Positions 32,922-45,139 of a DNA stretch of 64,000 bases are shown here, one piece after another. Positions within the stretch are counted from its first letter, which is position 1, and each line of letters starts with the position of its first letter. This stretch comes from Doryteuthis pealeii (taxonomy: Eukaryota; Mollusca; Cephalopoda; Myopsida; Loliginidae). The stretch lies in contig CM042145.1 of NCBI GenBank assembly GCA_023376005.1, positions 67,243,265 through 67,307,264 of the forward strand. Direction: 5' to 3'. The notes beneath the pieces were generated by a model. It was not told the DNA's origin and did no database searches. It saw only the letters and a program-made list of their open reading frames with translations. The position numbers and the translations under genes were made by a program.

Positions 32922-33240
32922 ATGAGAAGTAAACAAACAAACAATGTGTTTTGATATGGCTTTTTTAGCCGACAATTTTTGGGAGAATATGTGCTTAATT
33001 GAAGTCGTGCCTAATTTTGAAAATTAATTAATTAATAATTAATGAATTAGGCGGGCAGACCAATTCAAATGTAAGGCTAAGCAAATCGAGAAAAATCAAT
33101 CTCTGTATGTACATTTTGGCCTATTAGGCCTCATCAATAGACCTATAGACAGGAAGACCGCTTTGTGTGTGATTTGAACCCTGACGGTCAAGCCGACAGG
33201 CGGGGACTCTAACCATTACACCAGCTGGTTTTTTTCCCAG
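32922..33240 (-). mobile_element. SINE family 4: tRNA-derived head, decayed hammerhead, tail
   Basis: Minus strand order: A box (TGGTGTAATGGTTAG) near 33225 and B box (GGTTCAAATCA) near 33175, both close to consensus; then a decayed hammerhead at 33095-33145; then an AT-rich tail ending GTTTGTTTGTTTACTTCTC. Its tail recurs as the big hairpin at 46781-46973. Pol III transcription is inferred from the boxes. Confidence 0.7.
33092..33145 (-). ncRNA. Decayed hammerhead in SINE family 4
   Basis: Stem II GGCCU-AAU-AGGCC is perfect and stem III AU/AU-like is present. The core, however, reads UUGAUGA and AAAA instead of CUGAUGA and GAAA. It is expected to be inactive in this copy. Confidence 0.5.
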
Positions 33241-33296
33241 ATTTTTCGTTCGTTTTAAGTAGGTTATATTCCACTTATGGTGATTTTACTACACGA

Positions 33297-33298
<2 letters not shown>

Positions 33299-33330
<32 letters not shown>
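33299..33330 (+). repeat. (GT)n microsatellite
   Basis: About 14 GT units. Confidence 0.95.
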
Positions 33331-33333
<3 letters not shown>

Positions 33334-33459
33334 TGTTCGTTTGTAGGGAGGGGGAAATTGTGCGTTTTTATATAACAATACACTATGTTTAAATAGTGTA
33401 CACACAGAATCGGCGCTTGGTGACTGCCGGCTACTTGCTTACCAGATTATCAGACCCAG

Positions 33460-33537
33460 TCTGTCTCTCTTTCTGTCTGTCTTTCTTTCTTTCTCTCTCT
33501 CTCTCTCTTTCTCTCTCTCTCACACACACACAAACAG

Positions 33538-33626
<89 letters not shown>
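33460..33626 (+). repeat. Compound microsatellite (CT)n(CA)n(TA)n
   Basis: CT-rich, then CA, then TA units, ending where the mariner begins. Confidence 0.95.
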
Positions 33627-33627
<1 letters not shown>

Positions 33628-34676
33628 GAGGGGCATTCAATAAGTAATGCCCCTGACCCACTTCCAGTTGTTTGATCTAGCCGAAATTTTGCATGTCTAA
33701 TTAATTCTATCTCTATAGATTAAGCGGCAAATTACAGCTCTGAACTAACTGTGGTTTCTGATTTACAGGTGTTTGAACTGAGTCAAGTGTGTAATGGCGC
33801 CTGTTGAGTGTCGAGCAGTGATCCGGTTTTTGTATTTGAAAGGACGGGAGACTTTTGATGAAATGAAAGTAACTTATGGTGCAGATGCCCCATCATATGA
33901 CCTTGTAAAACGCTTGCATCGTGAATTCAAACATGGTCGGAACTTCTGTGGAAACAGCTCCCAGATCTGGTCGCCCCACTTCTTCCATTGATGAGGCATC
34001 TGTCCGTCAAGTTGAGGGTGCCATTGTGGAAGATCGACGCATAACTATTCGCCAAATAGCCCATGAGGTCAAGATTAGTACCAGGTCTGTGGAAAAAGTG
34101 TCTGTCAGATGGATTCCCAGGCTGCTCACACCTTTCCAGAAGCAAGAACGCGCCGAGTGCTCGAGGAAGAATTTGGAGAGGTGCCAAGAAGATGAGTCAA
34201 AATTTTTCAAAAGACTGATTACACAGGATGAAACCTGGGTCCATCCCTCTGATCCAGAGACCAAAGCCCAGTCAATGCAGTGGAAGCACTTTGACTCACC
34301 TCCTCCAATATCAGCAAAGGTCAACGCTCCGGTCCACAACTTGCATGTCGTCAGATCAGAGACACAGGTACTACTCCCCATCCCCCTACTCTCCTGACCT
34401 TGCACCCTCTGATTTCACTTCTTCCCAGTCATGAAGTTGTTTTTGAAAGGAAAGCGTTTCCCAGATGATGCAGCCTTGATTTCAGAAGTCACGTCGTGGA
34501 TGGAGGACCAACCTGGGGTGTTCTACAAAAACGGGCTCAAGATCTGCATCAAATGAAGGGGGAAATGCATAACTCTGGGTGGTTCCTATGTAGAAAAAGA
34601 CTAATGACTGTGCCAAGTTTCGTTGCTCTACTGCTATGGGAAGTGAGTCAGGGGCATTACTTATTGAACGCCCCTC

Positions 34677-34677
<1 letters not shown>
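33627..34677 (+). mobile_element. Mariner element M1, internally deleted
   Basis: Terminal inverted repeats of about 40 bp (CGAGGGGCATTCAATAAGTA and its near-perfect complement ending GAACGCCCCTCG) are bounded by TA on both sides within a TA array. It shares ends with M2 at 56159. At 1,051 bp it is shorter than intact mariners (~1.3 kb). The transposase is broken. Confidence 0.9.
33794..34434 (+). pseudogene. Mariner transposase pseudogene
   Basis: The N-terminal helix-turn-helix region starts MAPVECRAVIRFLYLKG and runs to KRLHREFKHGR. It frameshifts at about 33945 into SGRPTSSIDEASVRQ and IRQIAHEVKISTRSVEK, then jumps over a deletion to the WIPRLLTPFQKQERAECSR block. The first catalytic Asp is kept in TQDETW. 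A further deletion removes most of the region before DNAPVHN-like sequence, and YSPDLAPSDF retains the third Asp in another frame. It is a cut-and-paste transposase of the mariner/Tc1 superfamily, DD34D type, and is dead here. Confidence 0.85.

Positions 34678-34722
<45 letters not shown>
34678..34722 (+). repeat. (TA)n microsatellite
   Basis: About 22 TA units separating the mariner from the RTE end. Confidence 0.95.
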
Positions 34723-34727
<5 letters not shown>

Positions 34728-35175
34728 GACATTTCTTCCAGGCGGTGGTTGTATCAGTGTTGCTGTACGGATGCACCACTTGGACCCTAACGAGGCGCCT
34801 TGAGAATAAGCTGGACGGGAGCTGCACAAGAATGCTGCGTGCAGTCCTGAATAAATCGTGGAAGCAGCACCCCACGAGGAAACAGCTATATGGCCACCTG
34901 CCCCCCCATCTCACAAACCATACAAGTGAGACGGACAAGACATGCCGGGCACTGCTGGAGAAGCAAGGATGAGCTCATAAGTGACGTTCTCCTGTGGAAG
35001 CCAACACACAGACATGCTAGTGTGGACCGCCCATCAAGGACATACATTGACCAACTAATCAAAGATGCAGGTTGCTGCGCAGAGGACCTCCCTGGCAAAA
35101 TGAATGATAGGAAAGGTTGGCGAGAGATTGTCATGGATATCCGTGCTAACAGCGCGACATGATGATGATGATGAC
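34722..35175 (+). mobile_element. RTE-like LINE C-terminal end
   Basis: 34732-34900 encodes FFQAVVVSVLLYGCTTWTL, RRLENKLDGSCTRMLRAVLN and KQHPTRKQLYGHLPP. After a frameshift in a run of seven C (34902-34908), 34890-35162 continues TIQVRRTRHAGHCWRSKDE, RTYIDQLIKDAGC and WREIVMDIRANSAT. It ends in GATGATGATGATGA repeats, the usual tail of this group. Only the part after the polymerase fingers is present. One frameshift separates it from a continuous reading frame. Confidence 0.85.
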
Positions 35176-36480
35176 ATAGGACTTACATTTAACGATTTTT
35201 CTTAATGTATGATTAGTCTTTTGATATGGGGAAGCCATTCATAGGGGATATTTTCCACAAGAGCTTTGTTCGTGGACTCAAATACTAATAGCGGTCATGT
35301 ATGAATAATACCTACTAATATCATTTTGGATAGTACACCACGAGAATTATTAATACTCCTCTCTTAAACCTACAATTTCTTCTAAAAATTTGATCGTAGT
35401 GTAAAGATTTAGAGACGATGTTCTCATACAAACAGAAAGACAGGATTTAATATTCGGGTGGCCTACAAACAAAATAAACAATATTGCACGATGGTTTAAT
35501 GCTTTAATGGCCAACGCCAAATTAATATAAAGTAAATACGTAAAAAAGCCAGATCACACAATTCTTTATATGGCTTGAGACAATGACTAATAACATGATC
35601 ACTAATATCTAAATATACCATTCTTGAAAATGGTTGGAGAGACAGTCAAAAGCAATCAAAACCATAAGACATGTTCCTATCTCTACATTCATTCAATCCG
35701 GATTTACATTTGTAAGGTTCAAAGTGTATATGAACATACAACTCCGACACGTTTGTGAGACAAAACATTTTATATAGATAACAGCACATGGATACGATAC
35801 ATAAACAATAGAAGTGTACATAAACATACATACATAAAAAGGACTGGAGCGTCCGTACATAGAAATCACTTACTAGTGGGGGGGGGGGGCGAAACCCCAC
35901 CGAGAACGGGTAGACAGTATCTAACCCATGTGAGTTCGCTGAGAAGAAGCAAGGAAAGTGGAGAAGCGTTTGAATCTCGCGCTTATATACCAAACTTCCT
36001 GGTGGCCGGGACGTAAACCCAGTGGGAAGATAACCCTTCCAGGCCAAAGGGAAGATACTCCCCACACATTCTTTCGTTCATAAACAAGAAACACCTGTGA
36101 GAAAATTCATAATTCTTCCTTGAAAGACATGAATTAATAATAATAATGATAATACTACTAATAATAATACAGTTCTCAGCAGCAGTGAAAAAAAAATAGG
36201 CATTTTGCAAAGACATTCCTATCATCACTTACTTTATAGCAATGATGCTACTCTTAGCAAATATACTTAGGGAATATACAGAGGGCTACACATTCACTAA
36301 ATTACAGTAGAATTAAACCATCTCATGTATATGGATGGTTGGTTGGCAGCCTTTCGTCTACGAGAGACGATGGAGTAGTGTCAAAGTTTTTTTATTTATT
36401 TATTTATTTATTATTTTTTTAATTATATATATATTTTTAATGATACATTTTTTTTAATTATATTTTTTGTATTTTTTTTC
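35176..36480. other. Unclassified sequence without recognisable gene
   Basis: A 139-codon minus frame at 35646-36065 shows no domain. An ATT/AAT patch lies at 36128-36165 and an AT-rich run at 36395-36480. Confidence 0.4.
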
Positions 36481-36489
36481 TCTATTTGA

Positions 36490-37090
36490 ACTACATAGCC
36501 TGGGCGGGTTCATATCGAGGATAAGCTGTTGCCCATGCAGCAAATACCCCTCTCCGCACTGCCGCTGTGATCTAAATGAAAGGTGAGGTACCATTGCAGT
36601 TTGGCAAAGTTAGTATCGCAGGAGTTGATGGGTAGCACTGGATTTCAGCATCACGCAGCTTAGGGACTCTGGCTCCTGAATTATTTACGGGGTTTTCTCC
36701 CTTAGCCTTCCTTGACAGGCAGCAGAGGTTTTGTGTCAGACTTTCCGTTGACTGATGGGTTGCCGACCAAAGCTAAAGAGCCCCTTTCAACCCATTTAGG
36801 GATTTATGCGAGTAGCAAGTGCTGTAATCCGATTGTTGGTGTTCCTGAGAATGAAATGAGATTAGGGATACGGTATATTTTGCATTTGTGTATCAGATCA
36901 GCAACAGTACTTCAGGTCAGTTTTTTGCGGGGGGGGGTTAGAGGTAAGTCCACTAGAGGCGTCAAGATGGGTCTATTGTTTGCTGCGTTTATGTACACAT
37001 ATGCACATGTATACATGAAACACGCTCATTCATGTACGCATGTGGTTATAGCAGCGCGGTTGTATTATCTAAGTTACGACTTAGTATAAG
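36490..37090 (+). other. GC-richer unclassified block, possible retroposon
   Basis: Starts GGGCGGGTTCATATCGAGGA with a B-box-like GGGTTCATATCGA and contains a 125-codon open frame (36712-37089) with no recognised domain. Its base composition contrasts with flanking AT-rich DNA. Confidence 0.3.
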
Positions 37091-37111
37091 TCCACATGTC
37101 ATTTAAGGTTA

Positions 37112-37530
37112 AAAATCCGGCTTAGAGTGACTTTAGTCTACAAGCTTTGCATTTAACTATTTGTTTGTCAGGGAAGAAATATTAATTGGGGTGGAGAGAG
37201 AGAAAGTCGCTTAGCACGTGGGACATGAAATAAAATAAGGAATTAACAAAATTAAAGATGTAAGAATTAATAATTTAGCAATAAAACTAATGAAAATAAA
37301 ATTATAAAAACATATTTCCTTCAAACAGAAATGTGACGTTTTTTCTACTTGCGAAAATTTGGAGGTGCCCGCAAATGATAATTTAACAGCCATTTTGGTT
37401 AAAATCGGCTTGAAGTGACTTTAGTCTACAAGCTTTGCATTTAACTATTCGTTTGTCAGGGAAGCAATATCAATTGGTGTGGGGAGAGAGAAAGTCTCTT
37501 AGCACGTGGGATATGAAATAAAATAAAATG
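37112..37530 (+). repeat. Direct duplication of ~125 bp, 289 bp apart
   Basis: GTGACTTTAGTCTACAAGC, TTTGTCAGGGAAG and CTTAGCACGTGGGA occur at 37130-37240 and again at 37412-37530 with about 90 percent similarity by eye. The second copy abuts the LINE-A fragment. Confidence 0.85.
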
Positions 37531-37539
37531 TATATGTAT

Positions 37540-38130
37540 GATATCAAGGTATTTGCATAAAACGAAAAAGAAGTGGAAACACTTGTACAAACGATGAGAA
37601 TATACAGGATTGTCATTCGGTATCGAAAAATGTGCAATGCTAAGAAGGAGAAAAGAGAAAGAACGGACGGAATACAACTAACAAATCCGGAAAATATAAG
37701 AACACTTGGAGAGAAAAAGTGAATTATAAATACTTGTGAATTTTGGAAGCGGACACCATTAAACAAACAGAGATTAAAGGAAAAGGTAAAAAAGAATATA
37801 TCAGAAGAACAAGAAAACTCATAAACACCAAGCACTGCAGCAGAAATCTCATCAAGGGAATAAATACCGGGACCGTCTTTATAATATATTCTGGACAATT
37901 CTTAAAATGGACAAGAGAGGGACTGATGGACAAATCAAAAGACAAGAGAATTGATGACGATGCACAAGACAGACCATATGTATCATGAAAGTGAAAGAGG
38001 TTTCTCCAACATTAAGATTGCGTAGATACCACAGTCTAAAGACTCGAAGAATACACAAAAAAGAGCAAGAAAAGATTAATTACATATCTAAATATATAAA
38101 GGAGAATTTTTGGTATGTACGTGTCGACGT
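37540..38130 (+). mobile_element. LINE-A internal fragment (after the polymerase domain)
   Basis: In three plus frames the order of the intact family is preserved: GEKVNYKYL near 37710; EADTIKQTEIKGK, KEYIRRTRKLINTKHCSRNL, IKGINTG and SGQFLKWTREGL within 37743-37985; then RRIHKKEQEKI near 38050. The same region lies on the minus strand at 58800-59070, so the window holds two overlapping pieces of one LINE family. It is broken by stops. Confidence 0.8.
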
Positions 38131-38439
38131 ACAACTCCAAAACGGGAAGTCACTCAGATTCAAAATCTTGCATACACATTGATATCGTTATAACTAAGAA
38201 GCACTCTAAATTTGGCTATTGATTTTTACTAATTGAGGGCTATAATTAATTAATCAAAAAATCAAACGATTTTTCGAAAGTTATCGCATAGTGACTCCTG
38301 CTGATATTCCAGCTACAATCAGCAGGCGCGCCCCACCCTGCTGCCTGTTTCCGTATGTCCGCTCTATTTCTATTGCGTTGTTGAATGCGTTTGTTTATAT
38401 GTAAAAAAGAAAAATTGAAAAAACTTTTATCAATATTTT

Positions 38440-38860
38440 TACGAATACTTTCATATTTCTTAGAATAAAATATATCCATTTTTAATCAGCGAATTAAATT
38501 TGAATTAATATGCGAATTAGCAATTACAAAAACTGAATTTAAGATTGTCTTACGCACGAAAAAGATTTTGAAAAAAATCTTCAATCGATTAAAAAAAGGA
38601 GATATAAATAAAAGTGGATACCCACATACTATTATTTTCATATTTCTTAGAATATAATATGATTAAATATATCCAGTGAAACTCAAAACATTTTTGAAAG
38701 AAGAATAACGAAATTCAAACGCGAAATATAATATTTAGTTGTCTTTGTTATTTTTGTTGCTCAAATAAATAAATAAATTACAATCTTACATTTTATTTCT
38801 AACTCAAATTAAAAACTGAATTTAAAATTGTCTTACGTACGAAAAAGTTAGTAAATGTTG
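38440..38860 (+). repeat. Interspersed short duplications
   Basis: CATATTTCTTAGAATA.AAT recurs at 38452 and 38639. AAAAACTGAATTTAA.ATTGTC followed by CGAAAAAG recurs at 38527 and 38811. The two pairs have different spacing, so this is a scrambled duplication rather than a clean tandem. Confidence 0.7.
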
Positions 38861-39179
38861 TAAACAAACAAATAAACAAAAAAAAATTATTAGCGCTTAA
38901 GAATGGGGGTATATTTAACACAATGAAACTTAAATAAAGGTTAATATTATCTTCAAAATAACGAAATTCACGCAAACACTGTTTGTTTACTTATTTTAAA
39001 TAAAATTTGCGAAATTCTTTCTTGTCAAACAGTAAAAGAATGATAAAGAAATATTGGAATAAATACATACATATAGTTGTCGGAAGTTTTTTTTAGTAAC
39101 ACTTAGCTTAACATAGGTAGACCCAAAATGGGCCTAAAATGCGTTTTTGACAAAACGACTTTAGTCCCCCCCCCACACT

Positions 39180-39830
39180 CCAGAAAATAATTTACCAAAA
39201 ATCAGGGAATTATCGGATTTTAACTAATTTTTCAGTGTTTATTTATCAATGCATGATCACTACATATGGATGATACGTTTGTATATGTGTACATGCATCT
39301 GCACTACATGATACACAACGAGCCGACCATCATGTTTTTCAGGCAAGACTTAAATAAATTTTGACCCCCCCAACCCCTTATGTTGGGGAGGGTAACATTT
39401 TTTCGTGTTGGTCTTTTGTTTACTAATTACAGTATAAATAAAGAGATAAAAGACCGAAGAAATGAATGGAAGAAGAAAAAAAATTTACGTACCGAAAATC
39501 GAAAAATAAAATGCAAGAAAATAATAAATAATTATTTTTTTTGAGATTTCTTCTTTACTCATTTCGATAATTATTTAATTCGCTATTATCTTATAAAAGA
39601 AAAAAATATACATCGATATTTTTTCTGCTTAAAATGGAGGGTACATTTTCAATAGAGTTTTTCTTGAAAACGTATACTTTGAAGTACTAAAATAAGGTTT
39701 GCATTAAGTAGATATTTATTTCTAGAATCTAAAAATATAACATTTTAATCTTAACATCAGGCTTTTCATATTTTAAATGAATGTTATATATTAATTTTTC
39801 ATAGCAAAAATACTTAATTAAAGTTTTGAA
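39180..39830 (+). repeat. Dispersed ~650-bp repeat, copy B
   Basis: Same block order as 29440-30100 (AAATCAGGGAATTATC to TTTTAAATGAATG). An inverted piece of its start (TTGATAAATAAATACTGAAAA, AAATCGGATAATTA) occurs at 39859-39905. Confidence 0.75.
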
Positions 39831-39905
39831 ATAAAATAACTGATGCACTAAAAATTCATTAATTGATAAATAAATACTGAAAATTTCATTAAAATCGGAT
39901 AATTA

Positions 39906-40920
39906 CCTGTTTTTTTTGGTAATTATTTTGCAATTGCGAATGTTACATTAAAATTGTAAACAAGCGCTTAAAACCCTTGAAAAAGAGATAGAATGGCGGA
40001 TCGCGTCAAAATTGACCAAAACAAATCCTTTTTAAATGTATTAAAAATAAACTGCATATGTAATGCTATTTTTCTTTTTTTTAATGATGGTCATTATGTT
40101 ACTCCTTATCGATTTATACAAATGTTTGACCTTAAGTAATAGATTTAATTAATTTTTATTCGTTTTTAAAAACGTAGCAAACGATTTTTTTTGTATACCT
40201 AGCTTAACATTTAAATGTGAAATACAATTTACTGCAATTGTTACAATGTTTTAATAATAAACAAACAACTTTTTATATAATTGTTTTTAAAATTACAATA
40301 ATAAGTAAATGTATAAAACGATAATAAAATTTTTAAAATAAATACGAGGTAGTTGAATAACTTATGTGAAGTTTACTGTTTAAACACTAAACATTAAACA
40401 AACATAAAATAAACATGATTCTAATGTATGTAACTTCAAAATATAATTCTAATAATAAATAAATAGAGAGATTTTTAAAAAATTAAGTCACCACTTCCAT
40501 TTTTTTTTTCTAAAAACCTTTAAGATAAAAGGGCTTATTTACGTACCACCAATTTTCCCTGTGAAATTTACCCCTCCTATATTTAACACAATGAAACTCT
40601 CATAAAAATTATCATCTAGAAAAAAAACTTTTTCCATTTGAAAGAAGAAACATTAAACAAACTCCTGATGATTTAAAAAAAAAATTAAGCTTACGGAAAT
40701 AATGAAAATTATGACTGAAAAAAAAAAGGTTTTTATATTTGCACCGTTAAATCAACTAAAATTTAACGTAGCCAAAAACAAGTTACGACAAGAAGTTTAA
40801 AAAAAATTCTATGAAAAATCAATTGATGGTCCGATTTTCACGAAAATTTCCATAACTATTTACCCTTGGATGTAAATATGTCGGTAAACACTCTCTGGTG
40901 TTCCTAATTTTTTTATTCCG
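39906..40920. other. AT-rich DNA without recognisable gene
   Basis: No feature, except a possible Helitron-type terminus CGGGTACGGGTACTTTAGCTAG at 40919-40940. Confidence 0.4.
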
Positions 40921-40943
40921 GGTACGGGTACTTTAGCTAGTTA

Positions 40944-41226
<283 letters not shown>

Positions 41227-41699
41227 TATATAGATATATACATATGGATGAGCGTGTGTGTACGTTTGTATATGTGTACATGCAGGTATTTGATCTGCAT
41301 GTTTGTGTGCGTATAATATGTACATGAGCGTGTGTGTACACGTTGAAAAAAATGAGACTTGGGGCTTGTGTGGTCTGTGTCCACGAGCGAAATTTACAAT
41401 AGTAAATTTATAGGTGACCATCTATATAAATATGTACAGATATAAATAGGGAGACGATGGCACACTGACCCTCAAATGAAATACACAAGACTTAAATAAA
41501 TAGTAAATAAATAACCAGCAGGAAAAATAAGGAATAACTATTAAATTGTAAAATCTTCAGAAGAATGTTTATAGAGACAAGAAAGTCAAGGGCAATAGAC
41601 CCCACCCCAAAGAATTTAATCCCCCATAGGAAACGAATGTTAAAAAGGCAAGTCCCCACTTGTGCAATTTTTGCTCGGGTTTAAGTTCGGAGGTCATCT

Positions 41700-41998
41700 G
41701 TGGTTGTTCTGTCTTTGAGTTTTTGTTTTGTTTTGTTTTGTTTTTGTTTTGTATTGTTTTTTATATTTAACTTCAACTTTACATTTTTTTGTATTGTTTT
41801 TTTATTTTAACTTCAACTTTATATTATTTAGATATTTCTTATTTCCTATTTTTATCTTTACTTTTATTTTTATTCTTATTTTAATTTTTAATTTTTTTAC
41901 TTTTTATATTTTTATAGTTTTTATTTTTTAATTTATTTTTATTTTTATTATTTATTATTTTCGTTTTTATTTTTTATTCTTTATTTTTTACTTTATGA
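41700..41998 (+). repeat. T-rich low-complexity tract (TTTTA/TTTTGT)
   Basis: Almost no C or G for 300 bp. The Phe-rich open frame is an artefact. Confidence 0.85.
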
Positions 41999-42182
41999 TT
42001 GCTTTGTATGTACACCCTTATAACTAATTTGTTATTTTCCAAATCCCAAGAAATTTATTCCCCTATCCCCTAAATATACCGCATCCATAGTCTAAACCTC
42101 CCCAGCTCATTCAAATACCCTAGCCCGCTCATACTATCATCCTAAACTAAGACATCCACCCCTCCCCAAATTGATAGATTTC

Positions 42183-42409
42183 AAAACGCTGTTATTTTGG
42201 TTAGGGTCCCGTTGGCGGCTATTATTGGTCTCCCTGGGGGGAGGGTGATGTGTAGGGATTTTGCGAGGTGTTCGATGTCCTGCAAGTTGTTGAGGGTGGT
42301 ATTGGTTGTTTTGCTATCAGTTGAGGGAGTTTGAGTATTTTGGGTTGAAGTATATTGTAAAGGAAAGTTGTCGAGGTGATGTCTTGCTTGTTTGACATAT
42401 TGGTCGATG
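42183..42409 (-). pseudogene. Penelope-like element, reverse-transcriptase fragment
   Basis: An open minus-strand frame reads DQYVKQARHHLDNFPLQY, LNNLQDIEHLAKSLHITL and PPGRPIIAANGTLTKITAF before a stop. PGRPI..ANG.LT resembles the motif before the catalytic region of Penelope-like reverse transcriptases. It continues, in the same frame, the protein interrupted at 43469 once the LTR insertion is removed. Confidence 0.65.
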
Positions 42410-43468
42410 TGTTATATAATCGCCGCGCTGCACCTATATTTGTGGCCTTGTGCCAGACTTGGAAAAGAACCTTTGGAAAAATGTACTACCGATTATCTTA
42501 GATTACTGGGTGGTCTTTGTGGAATCACCGAAAAAGTAGATAGGATAGATAACATCTCTTTAACGAGAGAAAGCAGACGATAAGTCTAGGATTAAGAAAA
42601 AAACAGTCTTCTGGACTCCAAGAAGCCTTTGATGTTTAGGTTAGTGAACTTTGGTTGACCAGTGAGATTGGAACAAATAGAAAGAATCGAAAGGTCTCGA
42701 ACGTTCTAGGGTGGAACCTTCTGGAGGATTGTTTGGAATGCTATTTAAGACACACGAATAGAATCAAAAAGTTAGTTGGAGTCCGCGAGCAGAGCAGTCA
42801 GTTAGGGTCTGAGGATCCGAGAGTCAGAGGCAGTTAGAGCCAGGAGGCGTGCGTGGCAGTACGGAGTTAAGCTGTTGTCGATAAGGACGATAAGGAAAGG
42901 CTAAGAAAAGCTTGTTCACCGAGAAGTTTACTAAGGACTAAAAACTCGAAGTTGAATCCAGTTAAAATACACCTCTTGTTAAGACAAAGATTATTAGGGG
43001 CTCTCTCTCTCTCAAAAGTTGTAGGAACATAATAAACTTTTGAGAAGTAAAACCTGGTGTTATTAGTCTGCTCTATTTACAACGAAAGAAATATCTTTAT
43101 GAATGGACTCACGATACAAACAAGATAGTAAGGTCACTATCGCAAAGAAATCGTACTCATGAATGAAAGTCATTTAAGTGTAAACTTGTCAGCACGTCAA
43201 ATTGGCCGTAACGAGGAGCACGCGGCGTACGTAAACTTGATACCTTTCCCTTGACCAAAAGAAGTGGGAGAAGATTTTGGGGCTAAGAAGAGGCTGACTG
43301 CTAGACCCGTGTCAGTTGTAAACAAACTGCTGTGCGTACGAATATACGAGTAGTAGTGCCGAAGAAGAAAAGGCACTAAGGTTAAATACGAACTGGTACC
43401 CCAACGTAATAGATCCCTAACTGGTCCCACTACGTTACGTATCGCTAATTAGAACCCAATACGTTACA
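42410..43468 (+). mobile_element. Solo LTR (1,059 bp) inserted in a Penelope-like element
   Basis: Begins TGTTATATAATCGCCG and ends CCCAATACGTTACA (TG...CA). It is flanked by the 4-bp duplication GATG at 42406-42409 and 43469-43472. A TATTTAAG box (42742) and an AATAAA signal (43030) lie in the expected order. Removing the element and one GATG joins the host Penelope frame exactly (NPYI to DQYV), so the boundaries are well supported. Which LTR superfamily it belongs to is unknown. Confidence 0.8.
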
Positions 43469-44240
43469 GATGTATGGATTCCTTCCATTTGGAGTAGTCC
43501 ACGTTGTGTTCCGTTTGTTTGGGATGAGTGCTTGGTGTAAGTGTGTGTTTTCGTTGTTAGTTGTTGTGGTTGCATTTTTTTTTGCAAAGTATTCTTTTAA
43601 TTTTATTTTGCCTAGGTATCTTTCTATGTCATGGCATAGGTCTATGGGGTTTAGTTGGTTTGTCGGGCAGTATAAGAGACCCTTTTGTAGAAGGGTGGTT
43701 TCATGTTTGGTGAGGTTATGGCTTGATAGATTCATGATGGTGTTGTCTTTGGTTTTGTGTGTCCTGTTAAGGCCTTTTTTAAGGTGTGGCTGCGTATTTG
43801 GGGTATGTGTTTAAAGGTAGGGTCTTCTTCTCTAAGTTTGTTCAGTTTTTTATTTTTTTATGTGGAGGATTTTTTTGAAGTGGTTGTGGTATGTGACTGT
43901 GAGGGCTTGGGATATACTTTTGGCTGTAGCTTTGGGTCGAGTGTTTAGTAGTGTATTTTTGAGTTTCTGGTATTTGTTTTGCAGGGCTTTTGTTATGCGT
44001 ATGCGTTGTTTAGGGCTAGGTTCCTTAGGGTGGTTCCCATCCTGTTGTATATTTGTTGGGTGTTTTTCTGGTAGTGGGTGTTGTTGTTGTGTTGGAAAGT
44101 ATTTTTGGGTCGCAGGTCTTTCGGAATGATCTGGAATCTCTTGCAGGCGCTTAGGAAGATAATATCCGTGCGGGTTTGCGCTAGATTTTTTTAAGGTCCC
44201 TTTTAAGTGTCTTCTTACGCGGAGTTGTGTATCTGCCAAG
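43469..44240 (-). pseudogene. Penelope-like element, N-terminal coding region
   Basis: The minus-strand frame from 44239 begins ADTQLRVRRHLKGTL and runs Lys/Gln/Pro-rich to about 43853. After a frameshift it continues HKTKDNTIMNLSSHNLT, LLQKGLLYCPTNQLNPIDLC and IERYLGKIKLKEYF, and ends TPNGRNPYI at the LTR junction. NLS..LT...LL.KGL.FCPT is the typical conserved start of Penelope-like proteins, upstream of the reverse transcriptase. The frameshift and the LTR insertion kill it. Confidence 0.75.
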
Positions 44241-44345
44241 AAAAGTGTGGTATTGTATCAAAATCGAAGGGCAGAACTGTGGACGAGCAGATTCCCAACC
44301 CCACGATCAAAGCGCGTCCTGATATGTTTGGCCTGTGTGAGGAGG

Positions 44346-44392
44346 AGGAGTGTGGCGAGTGACCACGGAAATTGAACTCGCCACACTCCTCG
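44346..44392. repeat. Perfect 16-bp hairpin
   Basis: Arms GAGGAGTGTGGCGAGT (44346-44361) and its complement (44377-44392) with a 15-base loop. Confidence 0.9.
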
Positions 44393-44424
44393 TCGCTGAA
44401 ATACTGTTGACATTCCACACGAGC

Positions 44425-44545
44425 AGTGCAGAGTAACCCGGATGTAAACAATATCGTCGTGAGTATTGACGTATACTTGAAGTGCTGGTGAATGTCGAAG
44501 TTCTGCACGCGCAATGCAGAGTAAGTAGCCCGGATGTACACAGTT
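44425..44545 (+). repeat. Direct duplication, ~87-bp period
   Basis: GCA.TGCAGAGTAA followed by CCCGGATGTA.ACA occurs near 44426 and again near 44513. Confidence 0.8.
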
Positions 44546-44817
44546 ACTGTGTATTTAAGGGCCTGCCCTCCCAGACCGAGAGAAGAGACAACTGTAGTAG
44601 GATGTTGCTGTCGAGACGAGTGGAACAGAAAACTGTATTTGGATCTTGCTGTTAAGAAGAGAGTATTATTTTGTGAGAGATTGTTGCAGACTGAAGACTT
44701 TGTCAGTTGGGAGAGCATATGCGTCGGACTTGACTGTACCCCACACCCGAGTTTACTTTCCTTCTCGTTAGCGGTATGCATGGTGTTGTTGAGGAGTCTC
44801 CGTATGCTTCTAGTAAG

Positions 44818-45139
44818 TATATATATTTGAGATATTTTTGTATCTTTATCCGTTTTTCGGAAGTACATATATCAGGTTTGGGCATTAGCAGCCAGAAAAT
44901 CACCACTGTCCTCATAGAGTTATAAAGAAGGGAGAAATTACAATCCCGAAAATTTACTACTACTAAATAAAAGAAACTCAAAAACAAAACAAAAAAACAA
45001 CAACCGAGTTTTCTGATATTTATTCACAGATGAATATATTATGATAACTATATTATTATAATATATCACATTAATGCTTCACACTAATGTCCAAACATAT
45101 ATGTACTTCCAAAAAACGGATACAGATACAAAAATATCT

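Larger units (their letters stand above)
44241..44817 (-). other. Probable 5' region of the Penelope-like element
   Basis: A 217-codon minus frame (44868-44215) overlaps the start of the Penelope coding region in another frame and has no recognised domain. The block is GC-richer than its surroundings and holds a hairpin and a duplication, described separately. Confidence 0.35.

Noticed and set aside
44215..44868. 217-codon minus frame as a host gene
   Set aside because: It has no domain, overlaps the Penelope start in another frame and contains duplicated DNA. It is more likely the 5' region of the element.
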